Position numbers and translations under genes: made by a program
The notes under the pieces: generated by a model
What the model was told of the DNA's origin: nothing
Database searches by the model: none
What the model saw: the letters and a program-made list of their open reading frames with translations, nothing else
Source of the DNA: Parvularcula sp. BBD 1991-13
GTDB lineage: Bacteria; Pseudomonadota; Alphaproteobacteria; Caulobacterales; Parvularculaceae
NCBI GenBank assembly: GCA_001657385.1
Contig: LYSZ01000008.1
Span: 62,001 to 126,000, forward strand
Length of the DNA stretch: 64,000 nt
Direction of reading: 5' to 3'
Shown: positions 16,915 to 25,199 of the stretch, piece by piece
How positions within the stretch are numbered: position 1 is the first letter of the stretch
Layout: every line of letters begins with the position of its first letter

Positions 16915-18069
16915 TCACGACATGCGCAGCACGAGGTCGTTCTTCTCGATCACGGCGGGGCGGCGGCGATAGCCGAGCAACGGCTCGATCTCGTCCGACC
17001 GGCGACCGGCGATCCTGCGGATTTCATCCGCATGATAGGCCGAGAGGCCCTGCGCCAGAACCTCCCCTTTCGCATTTTCCACGGCGACGGCGTCGCCGCG
17101 CGCAAAATCGCCGCGCACGCCGACAACGCCCGCCGGCAGGAGACTTTTCCCGGCGCCCAGCGCCTTCGCCGCGCCGTCGTCGATCACGATGGTCCCGGCC
17201 GGTTTCAGCCGGCCGGCGATCCACTGGCGCCGCGCGCTTTCGCGGGTCTTGGCGGCGCGGAACAGCGTCGCCTTGCCGCCGTCCAGCACCGCCGACAACG
17301 GGTTGTCGCCGTGCCCCGGCGCGATGATCGCGGCGCAGCCGGCGCCGCCGGCGATTTTCGCGGCCGCCAGCTTTGATTCCATCCCGCCCGATCCCACGCC
17401 GGCGCTGAGATTGGGGCCGGCGGCGCTCGCCTCGATATCGGGGGTGATCGCCTCGACCAGCGGCAGGTGCGCGGCGGACGGATCGCGGCGGGGATCGGCC
17501 GTGTACAGACCGTCAACGTCGGAGAGAATCACAAGAAGGTCCGCGCCGACGATCTGCGCCGCATGGGCCGCAAGGCGGTCATTGTCGCCATAGCGGATTT
17601 CCTCGGTCGTCACCGCGTCGTTTTCGTTCACCAACGGCATGGCGCCGAGATCGAGAAGCGCGCGCATCGCGGCGCGGGCGTTGAGATAGCGTCGCCGGTG
17701 TTCCGTATCGTCAAGGGTGAGCAAAATCTGCGCCACGGTGACGCCATGGGCGGCGAAGGCCGCGCCCCAGGCTTCAGCGAGCGCGATTTGTCCCGCCGCG
17801 GAAGCGGCCTGTTTTTCTTCAAGCTTCAGGGGCCCGCGCGCCAGGCCCAGCCGGCCGCGTCCGAGCGCGATGGCGCCGGAGGTGACCACCACCGCCTCGC
17901 GCCACGCCCGGCGCAACTGCGCGATGTCGTCCGCGAGCGAGGAGAGCCAGGACGCGCGCACGGTTCCGTCATCGCCGTCGCCGCACAGGATCGCGGAGCC
18001 GACCTTGACGACAATGCGTCGGGCGGCGCGCAACTGCGCGCCGGCGCTGGCGTGGAACTCACGGGTCAT
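16915..18069 (-). CDS. proB: Glutamate 5-kinase with PUA domain
   Basis: A 384-residue kinase that phosphorylates glutamate, the first and usually proline-inhibited step of proline synthesis. The amino-acid-kinase domain begins RIVVKVGSAIL near residue 18, with SGAIALGRGRLGL near residue 64, the NENDAV substrate motif near residue 147 and GVGSGGMESKLAAAKIA near residue 220. The last 100 residues form a PUA domain. The ATG at 18069 has a weak ribosome site; upstream in-frame extensions look non-coding. It pairs with proA, but no obg gene precedes it as it often does in related bacteria. Confidence 0.95.
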   Translation of the reverse strand: MTREFHASAGAQLRAARRIVVKVGSAILCGDGDDGTVRASWLSSLADDIAQLRRAWREAVVVTSGAIALGRGRLGLARGPLKLEEKQAASAAGQIALAEAWGAAFAAHGVTVAQILLTLDDTEHRRRYLNARAAMRALLDLGAMPLVNENDAVTTEEIRYGDNDRLAAHAAQIVGADLLVILSDVDGLYTADPRRDPSAAHLPLVEAITPDIEASAAGPNLSAGVGSGGMESKLAAAKIAGGAGCAAIIAPGHGDNPLSAVLDGGKATLFRAAKTRESARRQWIAGRLKPAGTIVIDDGAAKALGAGKSLLPAGVVGVRGDFARGDAVAVENAKGEVLAQGLSAYHADEIRRIAGRRSDEIEPLLGYRRRPAVIEKNDLVLRMS

Positions 18070-18235
18070 AAGCGGCAAGTCTAACGGCGCTGTGCAATCG
18101 CGCCAGTACAATCTCGCGCAAGTACGGCGGCGCCATCGGCGGTGTTCTTCGCGGCTTTCTAGGCATGCGCCTGCAAGCGGCGACATTGCCCCCGCCCGGC
18201 GTCCGATTTCGCCGCAAATTCGGCGCCCCAATTTG

Positions 18236-18265
18236 GTCCCCGCAACACCTGTCCCCGCAACATCG
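18236..18265. repeat. 15-bp direct repeat in the proB upstream spacer
   Basis: Two adjacent 15-base copies lie at 18236-18250 (GTCCCCGCAACACCT) and 18251-18265, identical except near the end. They sit in the 296-base gap between the aspartokinase/homoserine dehydrogenase gene and proB. I see no other recognisable element in this gap; it probably contains the proB promoter. Confidence 0.8.
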
Positions 18266-18365
18266 GAGCGGCAATAATACGGCGAACCCGATCGCGCGAA
18301 AAATACGGCGCGGCGTATCGGCGCCCGGAACGCCGGCGTCGAAAACGGCGCGGCGGTCGGACCGG

Positions 18366-20156
18366 TCAGCGCGAACGATTGGCGGCCTGGCGCACGCGGG
18401 CGATATCGCCGAGATCCGCGAACAGGCTTTCCACCGTCGGACGGCGCCCGGCGCCCTTGCCGCGGCAGGAAACGGCGCGCCCGTCGGCGATCGTCGCGCG
18501 CAGGGCGTTGCTCTCTCCCGGCGTCGCGGCGAGAAACGGATCGTCGTCGACGCGCTCGAAACGCACCGCGGCGCTCAGCGCGCCGTCGCGCCGTTCGATC
18601 CGCGCAAGCTGTTTCCAGACGCCGCCCTCTTCGAGCAGGCGCGCCGCGCGCGCCGCCGTCAGCGCCTCCAGTTCGATGGCGGCGAGATCCATGTCGAAAC
18701 CGAACGCCTCATAGGCGAGGATGGCGATCTTGGCGCGCGCGTCCTCGCCGGAAAGATCCGCGGTCGGATCTGGCTCGGCGAAACCCGCGTCCTGGGCCAG
18801 CTTGACGGCATAGTCGAAGGCGGCGCCGTTTTTCATGGTGTCGAGGATGAAATTCACCGTGCCGTTGAGAATGGCGGTCATCTCAACGACGTCGCCAGCC
18901 TTCGCCGCGCGGCGGACGGTCTCCACCATGGGCGCGCCGCCGCCGACCGACGCGGCGTAGGCGAGATGGGCGCCGTTTTCCGCCGCGATGGCGTGCAGTT
19001 CGGCGAGCCCGCCGGCGACGGCCTGCTTGTTGGCGCTGACGATGCTGACGCCCTGCGCCAGGGCGGCGCGGATCAGCGCCGCGCCCGCCGGACCGCCGGG
19101 CAGCGCGTCGATGACGACGTCCGGCCTTTCGCTGAGCAAGGCGTCGATGTCGCTGTGGATCGCCAGCGCGTTAAGCGGGCCCGCGCGCGGCTTGGCGGGA
19201 TCGCGCACCAGAGCGGCGCACAGCGTGTAGTCGTTTTCATCGGCGGCGGTGCGCAGCGCGGCGCCCTCGCCGATGACGCCAAGGCCGGCGACGGCGACCT
19301 TCATCCGGCCGGCGGCGGGGGGCGCGTGAGGTTCGTCTGTATGAAAACCAACCGTGGTGCCGCCGGCGGCGTTCGCCCGCGCGACGTGAATGGCGATGCC
19401 GTGCGCTGCGGCGAAGTCGATGGCCTTGGGCTGCACCAGCTTGCCGGCGACGCCGCGCGCGGTCTCCCAGCTCAGCCGGTCGTAACGGCGCGCCGCCGCG
19501 CCCGCCTGCGCCGGGTCGAGATCGTAAACCCCGTCCACGTCCTTGATGAGGGTCGTCCCCTCCAGTCCCAGCGTATGAGCGAGGAAAACGGCGGTCAGGT
19601 CCGTGCCGCCGCGGCCGAGCAGCACCGGCTCGCCGGTCGGCCCGAGCGCGACGAACCCCGGCACGATAACGACGTCATGGCGATCGATCTCGGCGCGGAG
19701 CGCGGCCGCGTCCGCGCTTTCGGGCCGCGCGTCGTCGACCGGACCGCCGGCGTGAAGCGCGATCTGCCGCGCGCCGGCGATGCGCGCGTCAAGCCCCGCC
19801 CCCTCGCAGGCGATGGCGAGCAGGGCCGCGGAGCGTTCCTCGCCGAGGGCGATCAGGCGCGGCGCGTGGCGGGACGCCCCGTCGGCGCCCAGCCGCGCCG
19901 CCTCCGCATAAAGGGCGTCGGTCTCGCCCGCAAAAGCGGAAACCACGGCGACGACCTTGCCGCCATGACGCGCATGGCGGTAAATCTCGCTGACGGCGAC
20001 AGCGAGATCGTCCGTATGGCGCAGAACGGACGAGCCGAATTTCAGGACGATCAACTCGCCGGCCCCCAACGCGCCCTCGTGCGAAGCCCCGGCGTCGGCG
20101 GCGCCGAACGCGGCCGCCTTCGCCGACGTATATGCGTTTTCTGATTCTAGCCGCAT
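18366..20156 (-). CDS. Bifunctional aspartate kinase/homoserine dehydrogenase without ACT domains
   Basis: A 596-residue fusion. Residues 35-275 are an aspartokinase domain: KFGSSVL near residue 39, GEERSAALLA near residue 103 and GRGGTDLTAVFLAHTLG near residue 180, followed by DVDGVYDLDP. Residues 286-590 are a homoserine dehydrogenase: VAGLGVIGEG near residue 290, NGTVNFILDTM near residue 438 and the catalytic DLSGEDARAKIAILAYEAFG near residue 470. Enterobacterial ThrA and MetL are about 810-820 residues with ACT-type regulatory segments between the two halves; here the kinase runs almost straight into the dehydrogenase. It overlaps metB by ten bases in the metX-metB operon, so it should feed homoserine to methionine synthesis. 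Threonine feedback is not expected; control may instead lie in the SAM riboswitch. Confidence 0.93.
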   Translation of the reverse strand: MRLESENAYTSAKAAAFGAADAGASHEGALGAGELIVLKFGSSVLRHTDDLAVAVSEIYRHARHGGKVVAVVSAFAGETDALYAEAARLGADGASRHAPRLIALGEERSAALLAIACEGAGLDARIAGARQIALHAGGPVDDARPESADAAALRAEIDRHDVVIVPGFVALGPTGEPVLLGRGGTDLTAVFLAHTLGLEGTTLIKDVDGVYDLDPAQAGAAARRYDRLSWETARGVAGKLVQPKAIDFAAAHGIAIHVARANAAGGTTVGFHTDEPHAPPAAGRMKVAVAGLGVIGEGAALRTAADENDYTLCAALVRDPAKPRAGPLNALAIHSDIDALLSERPDVVIDALPGGPAGAALIRAALAQGVSIVSANKQAVAGGLAELHAIAAENGAHLAYAASVGGGAPMVETVRRAAKAGDVVEMTAILNGTVNFILDTMKNGAAFDYAVKLAQDAGFAEPDPTADLSGEDARAKIAILAYEAFGFDMDLAAIELEALTAARAARLLEEGGVWKQLARIERRDGALSAAVRFERVDDDPFLAATPGESNALRATIADGRAVSCRGKGAGRRPTVESLFADLGDIARVRQAANRSR

Positions 20157-21379
20157 GCGCTCGCCGCCTGTTTTTCCAGATAGGCGACCTTAGCAGTATC
20201 GGAGCCGGCAAGGTCAAGAGCGGCGTGAATATCGCGGACAAGATCGTCTGCATGCTCCAGGCCGATGGAAAACCGCACCAGGCGCTCGGAAATGCCGGCG
20301 GTCGCGCGCGCGGCCGGCGTCATGGAAGCGTGGGTCATCGCCGCCGGAACGCAGACAAGGCTTTCGAAGCCGCCGAGGGATTCGGCGATGGTGAAAATTC
20401 GCAGCCTGCGGAGGAGTTCGATGACGTCAACGCTCTCGGCGAACTCAACGCTGAACATGGAGCCGAAGCCGCGCTGCTGTTCGCGGGCGATTTCGTGGCC
20501 GGGATGGCTGGCAAGCCCCGGATAGAACACCCGCGCGACGCGCGCGTCGGCCGCGAGCGCGTCGACCACGGCGCCGGCGGCCGCCTGCTGCGCCTCGATG
20601 CGCGCAAACAGCGTGCGCAGGCCGCGAAGGGTCATGAAGGAGTCGAACGGCGCGCCGGTGACGCCGGTGCAGTTCGCCCACCAGGCCAGCTCCTCGCCGA
20701 GGGCGGCTTCGCGCGCCAGCACCGCGCCGCCGACAACGTCGCTATGGCCGTTGATGAACTTCGTGGTCGAATGAACGACGATGTCGCACCCGAGCGCCAG
20801 CGGGCGTTGCAGCGCCGGCGACAGGAACGTGTTGTCTGCGACCGTAATCGCGCCGCACTCGCGCGCCAGCCGGACGACGTCGCCGATGTCGGTGATGCGC
20901 AGGAGCGGATTGGACGGCGTTTCGATGAGGACGAGTTTCGGCTTTCGGGCGAACGCCGCCGCCAGCGCGGCGGGGTCCGTCTGGTCGACGAACGCGACCT
21001 CGAACTGTCCTTTCTTGGCGCGCGCCGTCAGCAGCCGGTGCGTGCCGCCGTAACAGTCATGCGGGGCGAGGACAAGGTCGCCCGGTCCCGCGAGATTGAA
21101 GGTCAGGTCGAGCGCCGCCATGCCGGAGGCGGTGACGACGCCTCTCGCCGCGCCCTCCAGGGAACACAGCGCCTCTTCGAGCTGACAGCGGGTCGGGTTG
21201 CCCGAGCGCGCATAATCGTATTGCGGCTTCTCCAGGGGATCGCTCCAGGCATAGTTCGCGGACAGATGAAGCGGCGGCGAGACGGCGTTGAAGGCCGGGT
21301 CATGGGCGACGCCCGCCGACGCGGCGAGGGTCTGCGGGCTGAGGCGCGGGCCGGAGGCGTGTTGCAACGTCTTGCTCAT
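20147..21379 (-). CDS. metB: Cystathionine gamma-synthase/O-acylhomoserine sulfhydrylase family enzyme
   Basis: A 410-residue PLP enzyme of the Cys/Met metabolism family. Visible features are YDYARSGNPTRCQLEEALCSLEG near residue 53, SGMAALDLTF, the PLP-binding Lys in HSTTKFINGHSDVVGG near residue 203, and the C-terminal ESLGGFESLVCVPAAMTHASM. It should join an activated homoserine to cysteine (giving cystathionine) or to sulfide (giving homocysteine); sequence alone does not separate the two, so metB versus metZ stays open. The ATG at 21379 overlaps the metX stop by four bases and has AAGGAG nine bases upstream. Confidence 0.93.
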   Translation of the reverse strand: MSKTLQHASGPRLSPQTLAASAGVAHDPAFNAVSPPLHLSANYAWSDPLEKPQYDYARSGNPTRCQLEEALCSLEGAARGVVTASGMAALDLTFNLAGPGDLVLAPHDCYGGTHRLLTARAKKGQFEVAFVDQTDPAALAAAFARKPKLVLIETPSNPLLRITDIGDVVRLARECGAITVADNTFLSPALQRPLALGCDIVVHSTTKFINGHSDVVGGAVLAREAALGEELAWWANCTGVTGAPFDSFMTLRGLRTLFARIEAQQAAAGAVVDALAADARVARVFYPGLASHPGHEIAREQQRGFGSMFSVEFAESVDVIELLRRLRIFTIAESLGGFESLVCVPAAMTHASMTPAARATAGISERLVRFSIGLEHADDLVRDIHAALDLAGSDTAKVAYLEKQAASACG

Positions 21380-22380
21380 TGGTCTTGCTCCTTCAGGAAG
21401 TCTTCGACGATGGGGCCGATGGCGGCTGTTTCTTTCAGAAAAGCGTCGTGGCCGTAGAGGGACTCGATTTCGCAAAACCGCGCCCCCGGCGCCGCGCCGG
21501 CGGCGCGCCGGATGTCGGCGGCCGGCACGAGGCGGTCGCTGCGCACGGCGATGAAGAGGCTTGCGGCGCGGATGCGGGACGGATCGGCGCGGTGGCGGTC
21601 GATCGAAGCGGACAAAGTGAGATAGCGCTCCGCATCCATCGCAAAAGCCTCGCCGCGGGAAACGAGGTACTTGTCCACTTCGAACGGGTCGTCGCGTCCG
21701 GCGCTGGGCGTGTTGTCGAAGCGCTGTTCGAATTCCTCCGGGGTGCGGTAGGTGATCATGGCGAGCTGGCGGGCGAGCGCGACGCCGCCTTGCGCGTCGC
21801 CGTTCGCCCTGGCGAATTCGATGACGCGCCGCTGCACGCCGCGAAAGGCCGTCGCCGCCGGGTGCGTGCGTTCGGCCGCGGAAATGACGCACAGCCGGGC
21901 GAGCCGCTCCGGGAACGCCGCAGCGAAAGCGAGCGCCGCCATGCCGCCATAGGAGGCGCCGACGAAACCGTGCAGCCGCCGGATGTTGAGGACGTCGAGC
22001 GCATGGGCGACGGCCCGCGCCTGGTCGAGAGTCGAAATGGTGCGCGCGGCTTCCTCCGGGTTCGGCAGAAAATCGAAAGCGATGACGCAGAACCGGTCGA
22101 GATCGACGGCGCCGCCTCGACGGACGATCTCGCGCCACCAGCCTTTCGCCCCGTTCGGCCCCGCCGCCTCGTCGGCGACGGCGCGGCCGCTGGAAATGCC
22201 GCCGGAAACGACCACCGCCGGACGGGCCGCATCGCCGTGGATGCGTACGCGCAGTTCAGGTTTGCTTAAGGATTCGCCGCTTTCCAGCGTGAAGGAGGAC
22301 GGCAAGATGATGCCGATATCGGAACAGGTTTGCGCCGCAGGCGGGTCCTGCGCTGGCGTTTTCCGGAAGTAAGCGTTCAT
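21376..22380 (-). CDS. metX: MetX-type homoserine O-acyltransferase (divergent)
   Basis: A 334-residue alpha/beta-hydrolase-fold protein. The nucleophile elbow GASYGGMAAL is near residue 143, the Asp in VRSDRLVPAAD near residue 282 and the His in LYGHDAFLKE near residue 310, completing a Ser-Asp-His triad. The segment LPSSFTLESGESL near residue 29 matches the MetX N-terminus, and GWWREIVRRGGAVDLDRF resembles the region after the first strands. It is shorter and more divergent than typical MetX. It should activate homoserine with acetyl- or succinyl-CoA. It is first in the operon behind the SAM riboswitch. A hairpin 5 bases upstream of its ATG may hide the ribosome site. Confidence 0.88.
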   Translation of the reverse strand: MNAYFRKTPAQDPPAAQTCSDIGIILPSSFTLESGESLSKPELRVRIHGDAARPAVVVSGGISSGRAVADEAAGPNGAKGWWREIVRRGGAVDLDRFCVIAFDFLPNPEEAARTISTLDQARAVAHALDVLNIRRLHGFVGASYGGMAALAFAAAFPERLARLCVISAAERTHPAATAFRGVQRRVIEFARANGDAQGGVALARQLAMITYRTPEEFEQRFDNTPSAGRDDPFEVDKYLVSRGEAFAMDAERYLTLSASIDRHRADPSRIRAASLFIAVRSDRLVPAADIRRAAGAAPGARFCEIESLYGHDAFLKETAAIGPIVEDFLKEQDQ

Positions 22381-22385
22381 GTCTC

Positions 22386-22434
22386 GGTCTCTGCTCCATG
22401 CGTCGTTTCCTCAAACAAGCAATTCGCAGAGACC
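22386..22434 (-). promoter_or_regulatory. Candidate expression-platform hairpin of the met riboswitch
   Basis: GGTCTCTGC (minus strand, 22434-22426) pairs perfectly with GCAGAGACC (22394-22386) around a 31-base loop. The 3' arm lies five bases before the metX ATG, and the only ribosome-site-like GGAG is at its edge. This fits control of translation initiation. No U-run follows, so a transcription terminator is less likely. Confidence 0.55.
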
Positions 22435-22465
22435 TCATCGGACGCGGCTGAAGACAGATGCTCGT

Positions 22466-22593
22466 CCGACCCATCTCTCGAACCGGCGGAACCGATCCGT
22501 AGGAATTGGCACCTTTCCCAAAAGTCGGTCAGACTTTTCGGCGGTTGCCCCAGCGTCGACGGGCCTATCCCTCGGCTGGTCTTGATGAGTTGG
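22466..22593 (-). ncRNA. SAM-I (S-box) riboswitch aptamer upstream of metX
   Basis: Read on the minus strand from 22593, all the hallmark S-box segments occur in order: CTCATCAAGA, GAGGGA, GGCCC, GGGGCAACC, and AAGGTGCCAATTCC. Helices can be drawn: P1 CCAACTCATC (22593-22584) with GATGGGTCGG (22475-22466), nine of ten pairs including G-U; P2 CCAGC with GCTGG; P3 AAAAGTC with GACTTTT around a five-base loop. In this family S-adenosylmethionine binding switches off methionine genes. It precedes metX-metB-AK/HSD by about 85 bases. The match of conserved joints plus pairing makes this one of the firmest RNA calls in the window. Confidence 0.92.
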
Positions 22594-22598
22594 ACAGC

Positions 22599-22627
22599 TG
22601 GATAATCGCCGCGCCGCGAGACGTCAA
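22599..22627 (-). promoter_or_regulatory. Predicted promoter of the met operon
   Basis: On the minus strand TTGACG (22627-22622) is followed after 17 bases by TATCCA (22604-22599). The expected start, about 22592, coincides with the first bases of riboswitch helix P1, which independently supports both calls. The rest of the spacer to the next gene (22628-22809) shows nothing else I can name. Confidence 0.7.
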
Positions 22628-22809
22628 CAGTTTATTTCTTCAGGACGCGGGATTTAGACATTATCGTAACCTTTTTGGCAGATTATCGCGCCACGTGCAG
22701 CGCTTGATCGCGGCCTTCATCTGCGCGATGCAGGCCGCGAACAGGCGCGGCCCGCGCGACAATCGCCACTGGAGTCAAAGCCAGCCTTTCCGGCTTTCAC
22801 CACCGACCT

Positions 22810-23898
22810 ATGCCGCACCACCGCCGCATCCTGCAACTGTCGATCTCCGCCGCCGCGCCGGCAAGCGGGGAGTCCTATCTCACCAGGTCGCTGGAAGAAC
22901 GCGGCTGCACGCTGGAACGGTTCAGCGTCAAACGCTCCGTGAAGGCGCTTTCCATCGCCAGAATCCTCGCCCGCGCCCCGGATTTTTCCGACTACGACGC
23001 GGTCGTGGCGATCGGCTATGTCGGCGCCTTCGCCGCGGCGCTGCGCGCGCGGCTGACCGGCGCCCAAACGCCGATCGTCGTGCTCGGGCTCAACCTTGCG
23101 ACCAGACAGATCCGTACCGGGATTTCCTTTCTCGACCGGGCGATCGACGAGACGTTTCAGCGCGTCGATCTGTCGATCGTCCACTCGCGCAACGAGATCG
23201 ACCTGTTCTGCGAAATGCACGGCTTCGACAAAGGCCGCTTCGCCTTCGCCCACTGGGGCTACGACCTGCCCGCCTATGACAGCCGGCGCTTTGCGGAGCG
23301 CGCGCCCTATGTCTGCATGATCGGGCGCAACAACCGCGATTTCAAAACCTTCTGCGAGGCCGTCGACAAGGCCGGCGTCGACGGCGTCATCATCGCGCCG
23401 GCCTACGCCAACTTCGATTTCGCCGTTCCCGAGCGGGTCGAAATCCACCGCGACATTCCGTTTGCGGATTGCTTGTCCTGCATCGAACACGCGCTCGCCA
23501 ACCTGATTCTCGTCAAGGACGACGATCGCGGCGCCGGGCACATCACCGCCGTCTCCGCCATGCTCCTGGAGGCGCCGCAGATCTACTCCGACGTCTCGGT
23601 GCTCGGCGATTACTTCATCGACGGCGTGACCGGCATCGCCGCGCCGGTGGGCGACGCGGACGCGGTCGCCGCCGCCATCGGACGGGTCGCCGACGCCCCG
23701 GCGCGCACCGCGCGGATGACCGCCGCCGCGAAGGATTACGCCCTGCGCTGGCTCAGCCATGACGCGACGGTCGAGCGCCAGGCGGACCTGATCCTGGCCG
23801 CGATCGAGCGGCGCCCTTTCGAGACGGTCGATCCGGACTGGTCGGCGGCGGTCGCCGAGATGACGCACGCCGCCGCACGCACCGACCCGGCGGGCTGA
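22810..23898 (+). CDS. GT-B-fold glycosyltransferase-like protein
   Basis: A 362-residue soluble protein that looks like a two-domain GT-B glycosyltransferase. The N-terminal half has short Rossmann-like strands (VAIGYVGAFAAALRARL near residue 67). The C-terminal half has YVCMIGRNNRDFKTF near residue 170 and a GT4-like stretch, AVSAMLLEAPQIYSDVSVLG, then GDYFIDGVTGIAAPVGDADAVAAAIG around residues 250-295. The usual Glu-x7-Glu motif of GT4 enzymes is not clear, so donor, acceptor and even activity are unknown. No ribosome site is visible before the ATG at 22810, and the start is uncertain. It stands alone, divergent from metX. Confidence 0.65.
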   Translation: MPHHRRILQLSISAAAPASGESYLTRSLEERGCTLERFSVKRSVKALSIARILARAPDFSDYDAVVAIGYVGAFAAALRARLTGAQTPIVVLGLNLATRQIRTGISFLDRAIDETFQRVDLSIVHSRNEIDLFCEMHGFDKGRFAFAHWGYDLPAYDSRRFAERAPYVCMIGRNNRDFKTFCEAVDKAGVDGVIIAPAYANFDFAVPERVEIHRDIPFADCLSCIEHALANLILVKDDDRGAGHITAVSAMLLEAPQIYSDVSVLGDYFIDGVTGIAAPVGDADAVAAAIGRVADAPARTARMTAAAKDYALRWLSHDATVERQADLILAAIERRPFETVDPDWSAAVAEMTHAAARTDPAG

Positions 23899-23930
23899 GG
23901 CGGTCCGGGCTGAGGCGGTCCGGGCTGATG
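23891..23930. repeat. 15-bp direct tandem repeat over the glycosyltransferase stop codon
   Basis: CGGGCTGAGGCGGTC occurs twice without change at 23891-23905 and 23906-23920, with a partial third copy to 23930. The first copy contains the TGA stop of the glycosyltransferase-like gene. The array fills the short gap before the convergent aminotransferase gene. Confidence 0.92.
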
Positions 23931-23941
23931 GACCGGCGCCC

Positions 23942-25117
23942 TCAGGAAAACACCTTTTTCAGGTTGCGCGCCGCCTGGCGAATGCGCTGCTGGTTTTCAA
24001 CGAAGCCGATGCGCACATGCCCGTCGCCATGTTCGCCGAAACCGAGCCCCGGCGCGACGGCGACGTCGGCCTCCTCCATCAGCATCTTGGCGAAGGCGAC
24101 CGAACCCATGGCGCGGAACCGTTCAGGGATCGGCGCCCAGGCGAACATGGAGGCGTCCGGCGTCGGGATCGCCCATCCGGCCTTGCCGAAATGCTCGATC
24201 AGGACGTCGCGCCGGCCGCGATAGGTGGCGCGGATTTCCTCCACGCAGGCCGCCGGCCCGTCGAGCGCAGCCACCGCGGCCACCTGGATCGGGGTGTAGG
24301 CGCCGTAATCGAGATAGGATTTCACCCGCGCCAGCGCATTGATAAGACGCGCATTGCCGACCGCCATGCCGATGCGCCAGCCGGCCATGGCATAGGTCTT
24401 GGACAGGGAATTCACCTCCACGGCGACGTCTTTCGCCCCCTCCACCTGGAGGATCGACGGCGGCGGGTCGCCGAAATAGATCTCGCTGTAAGCGAGATCG
24501 GACAGGATGATCAGGTCGTGGCGCTTGGCCAGCGCCACCGCCTCGCGATAAAAATCGAGCCCGACCGTCTGCGCCGTCGGATTGGACGGGTAGTTGAGCA
24601 CCGCCGCCCGGGGCTTCACATGCGAAACGCTGATGGCGTCGTGCAGCCCCGCGAGATAGGTCTCGGGATCGTCGGCGGGCACGGGCGCGATCACGCCGCC
24701 GGCGATGATAAAGCCGTAGGCATGAATCGGATAGGCCGGGTTCGGCGAGAGAATGACGTCGCCCGGCGCGGTGATCGCCTGGGCGAGGTTGGCGAAGCCC
24801 TCCTTGGAGCCGAGCGTTGCGACGATTTCCGTTTCCGGCGCCAGCGCCACGCCGAACCGGCGCTCGTAATACCGCGCCATGGCGCGCCGCAGGCCGATGA
24901 TCCCGCGCGACACCGAATAGCGATGCGCTTTTGGATTACGCGCCGTCTCCACCAGCTTGTCGACAATGTGAGACGGCGTCGGCATGTCCGGATTGCCCAT
25001 GCCGAGATCGATGATGTCGCGCCCCTGGCCGCGCAGCGAGGACTTCAGCGCGTTCACCTCCTCGAACACGTAAGGGGGCAACTGCTTGATGCGATAAAAT
25101 TCTTCTTTGGACGTCAT
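23942..25117 (-). CDS. Class I/II aminotransferase, AlaC-like
   Basis: A 391-residue PLP aminotransferase. The PLP Lys lies in EVNSLSKTYAMAGWRIGMAVG near residue 232. Other class I/II landmarks are LGMGNPDMPTP near residue 38, NYPSNPTAQ near residue 172 and the SDLAYSEIYFGD segment near residue 207. The pattern is that of the glutamate-pyruvate aminotransferase AlaC and related LL-diaminopimelate aminotransferases; AlaC-type alanine synthesis is my preferred reading. In many alphaproteobacteria such a gene precedes the homoserine dehydrogenase gene; here it sits near, but not in, the met operon. Confidence 0.85.
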   Translation of the reverse strand: MTSKEEFYRIKQLPPYVFEEVNALKSSLRGQGRDIIDLGMGNPDMPTPSHIVDKLVETARNPKAHRYSVSRGIIGLRRAMARYYERRFGVALAPETEIVATLGSKEGFANLAQAITAPGDVILSPNPAYPIHAYGFIIAGGVIAPVPADDPETYLAGLHDAISVSHVKPRAAVLNYPSNPTAQTVGLDFYREAVALAKRHDLIILSDLAYSEIYFGDPPPSILQVEGAKDVAVEVNSLSKTYAMAGWRIGMAVGNARLINALARVKSYLDYGAYTPIQVAAVAALDGPAACVEEIRATYRGRRDVLIEHFGKAGWAIPTPDASMFAWAPIPERFRAMGSVAFAKMLMEEADVAVAPGLGFGEHGDGHVRIGFVENQQRIRQAARNLKKVFS

Positions 25118-25199
25118 TTCCCGATGACCTGCTGGCGGCGGCGCCGCGAACCGGCGCGCCTTTAATCTAGGATATTGGCGAGGCGTTTAAAAAGCGCAA

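Noticed and set aside
20147-22138. A 663-residue reading of the metB frame
   Set aside because: The first 250 codons overlap metX in another frame and are Arg-rich noise; the ATG at 21379 with AAGGAG gives a normal length enzyme.
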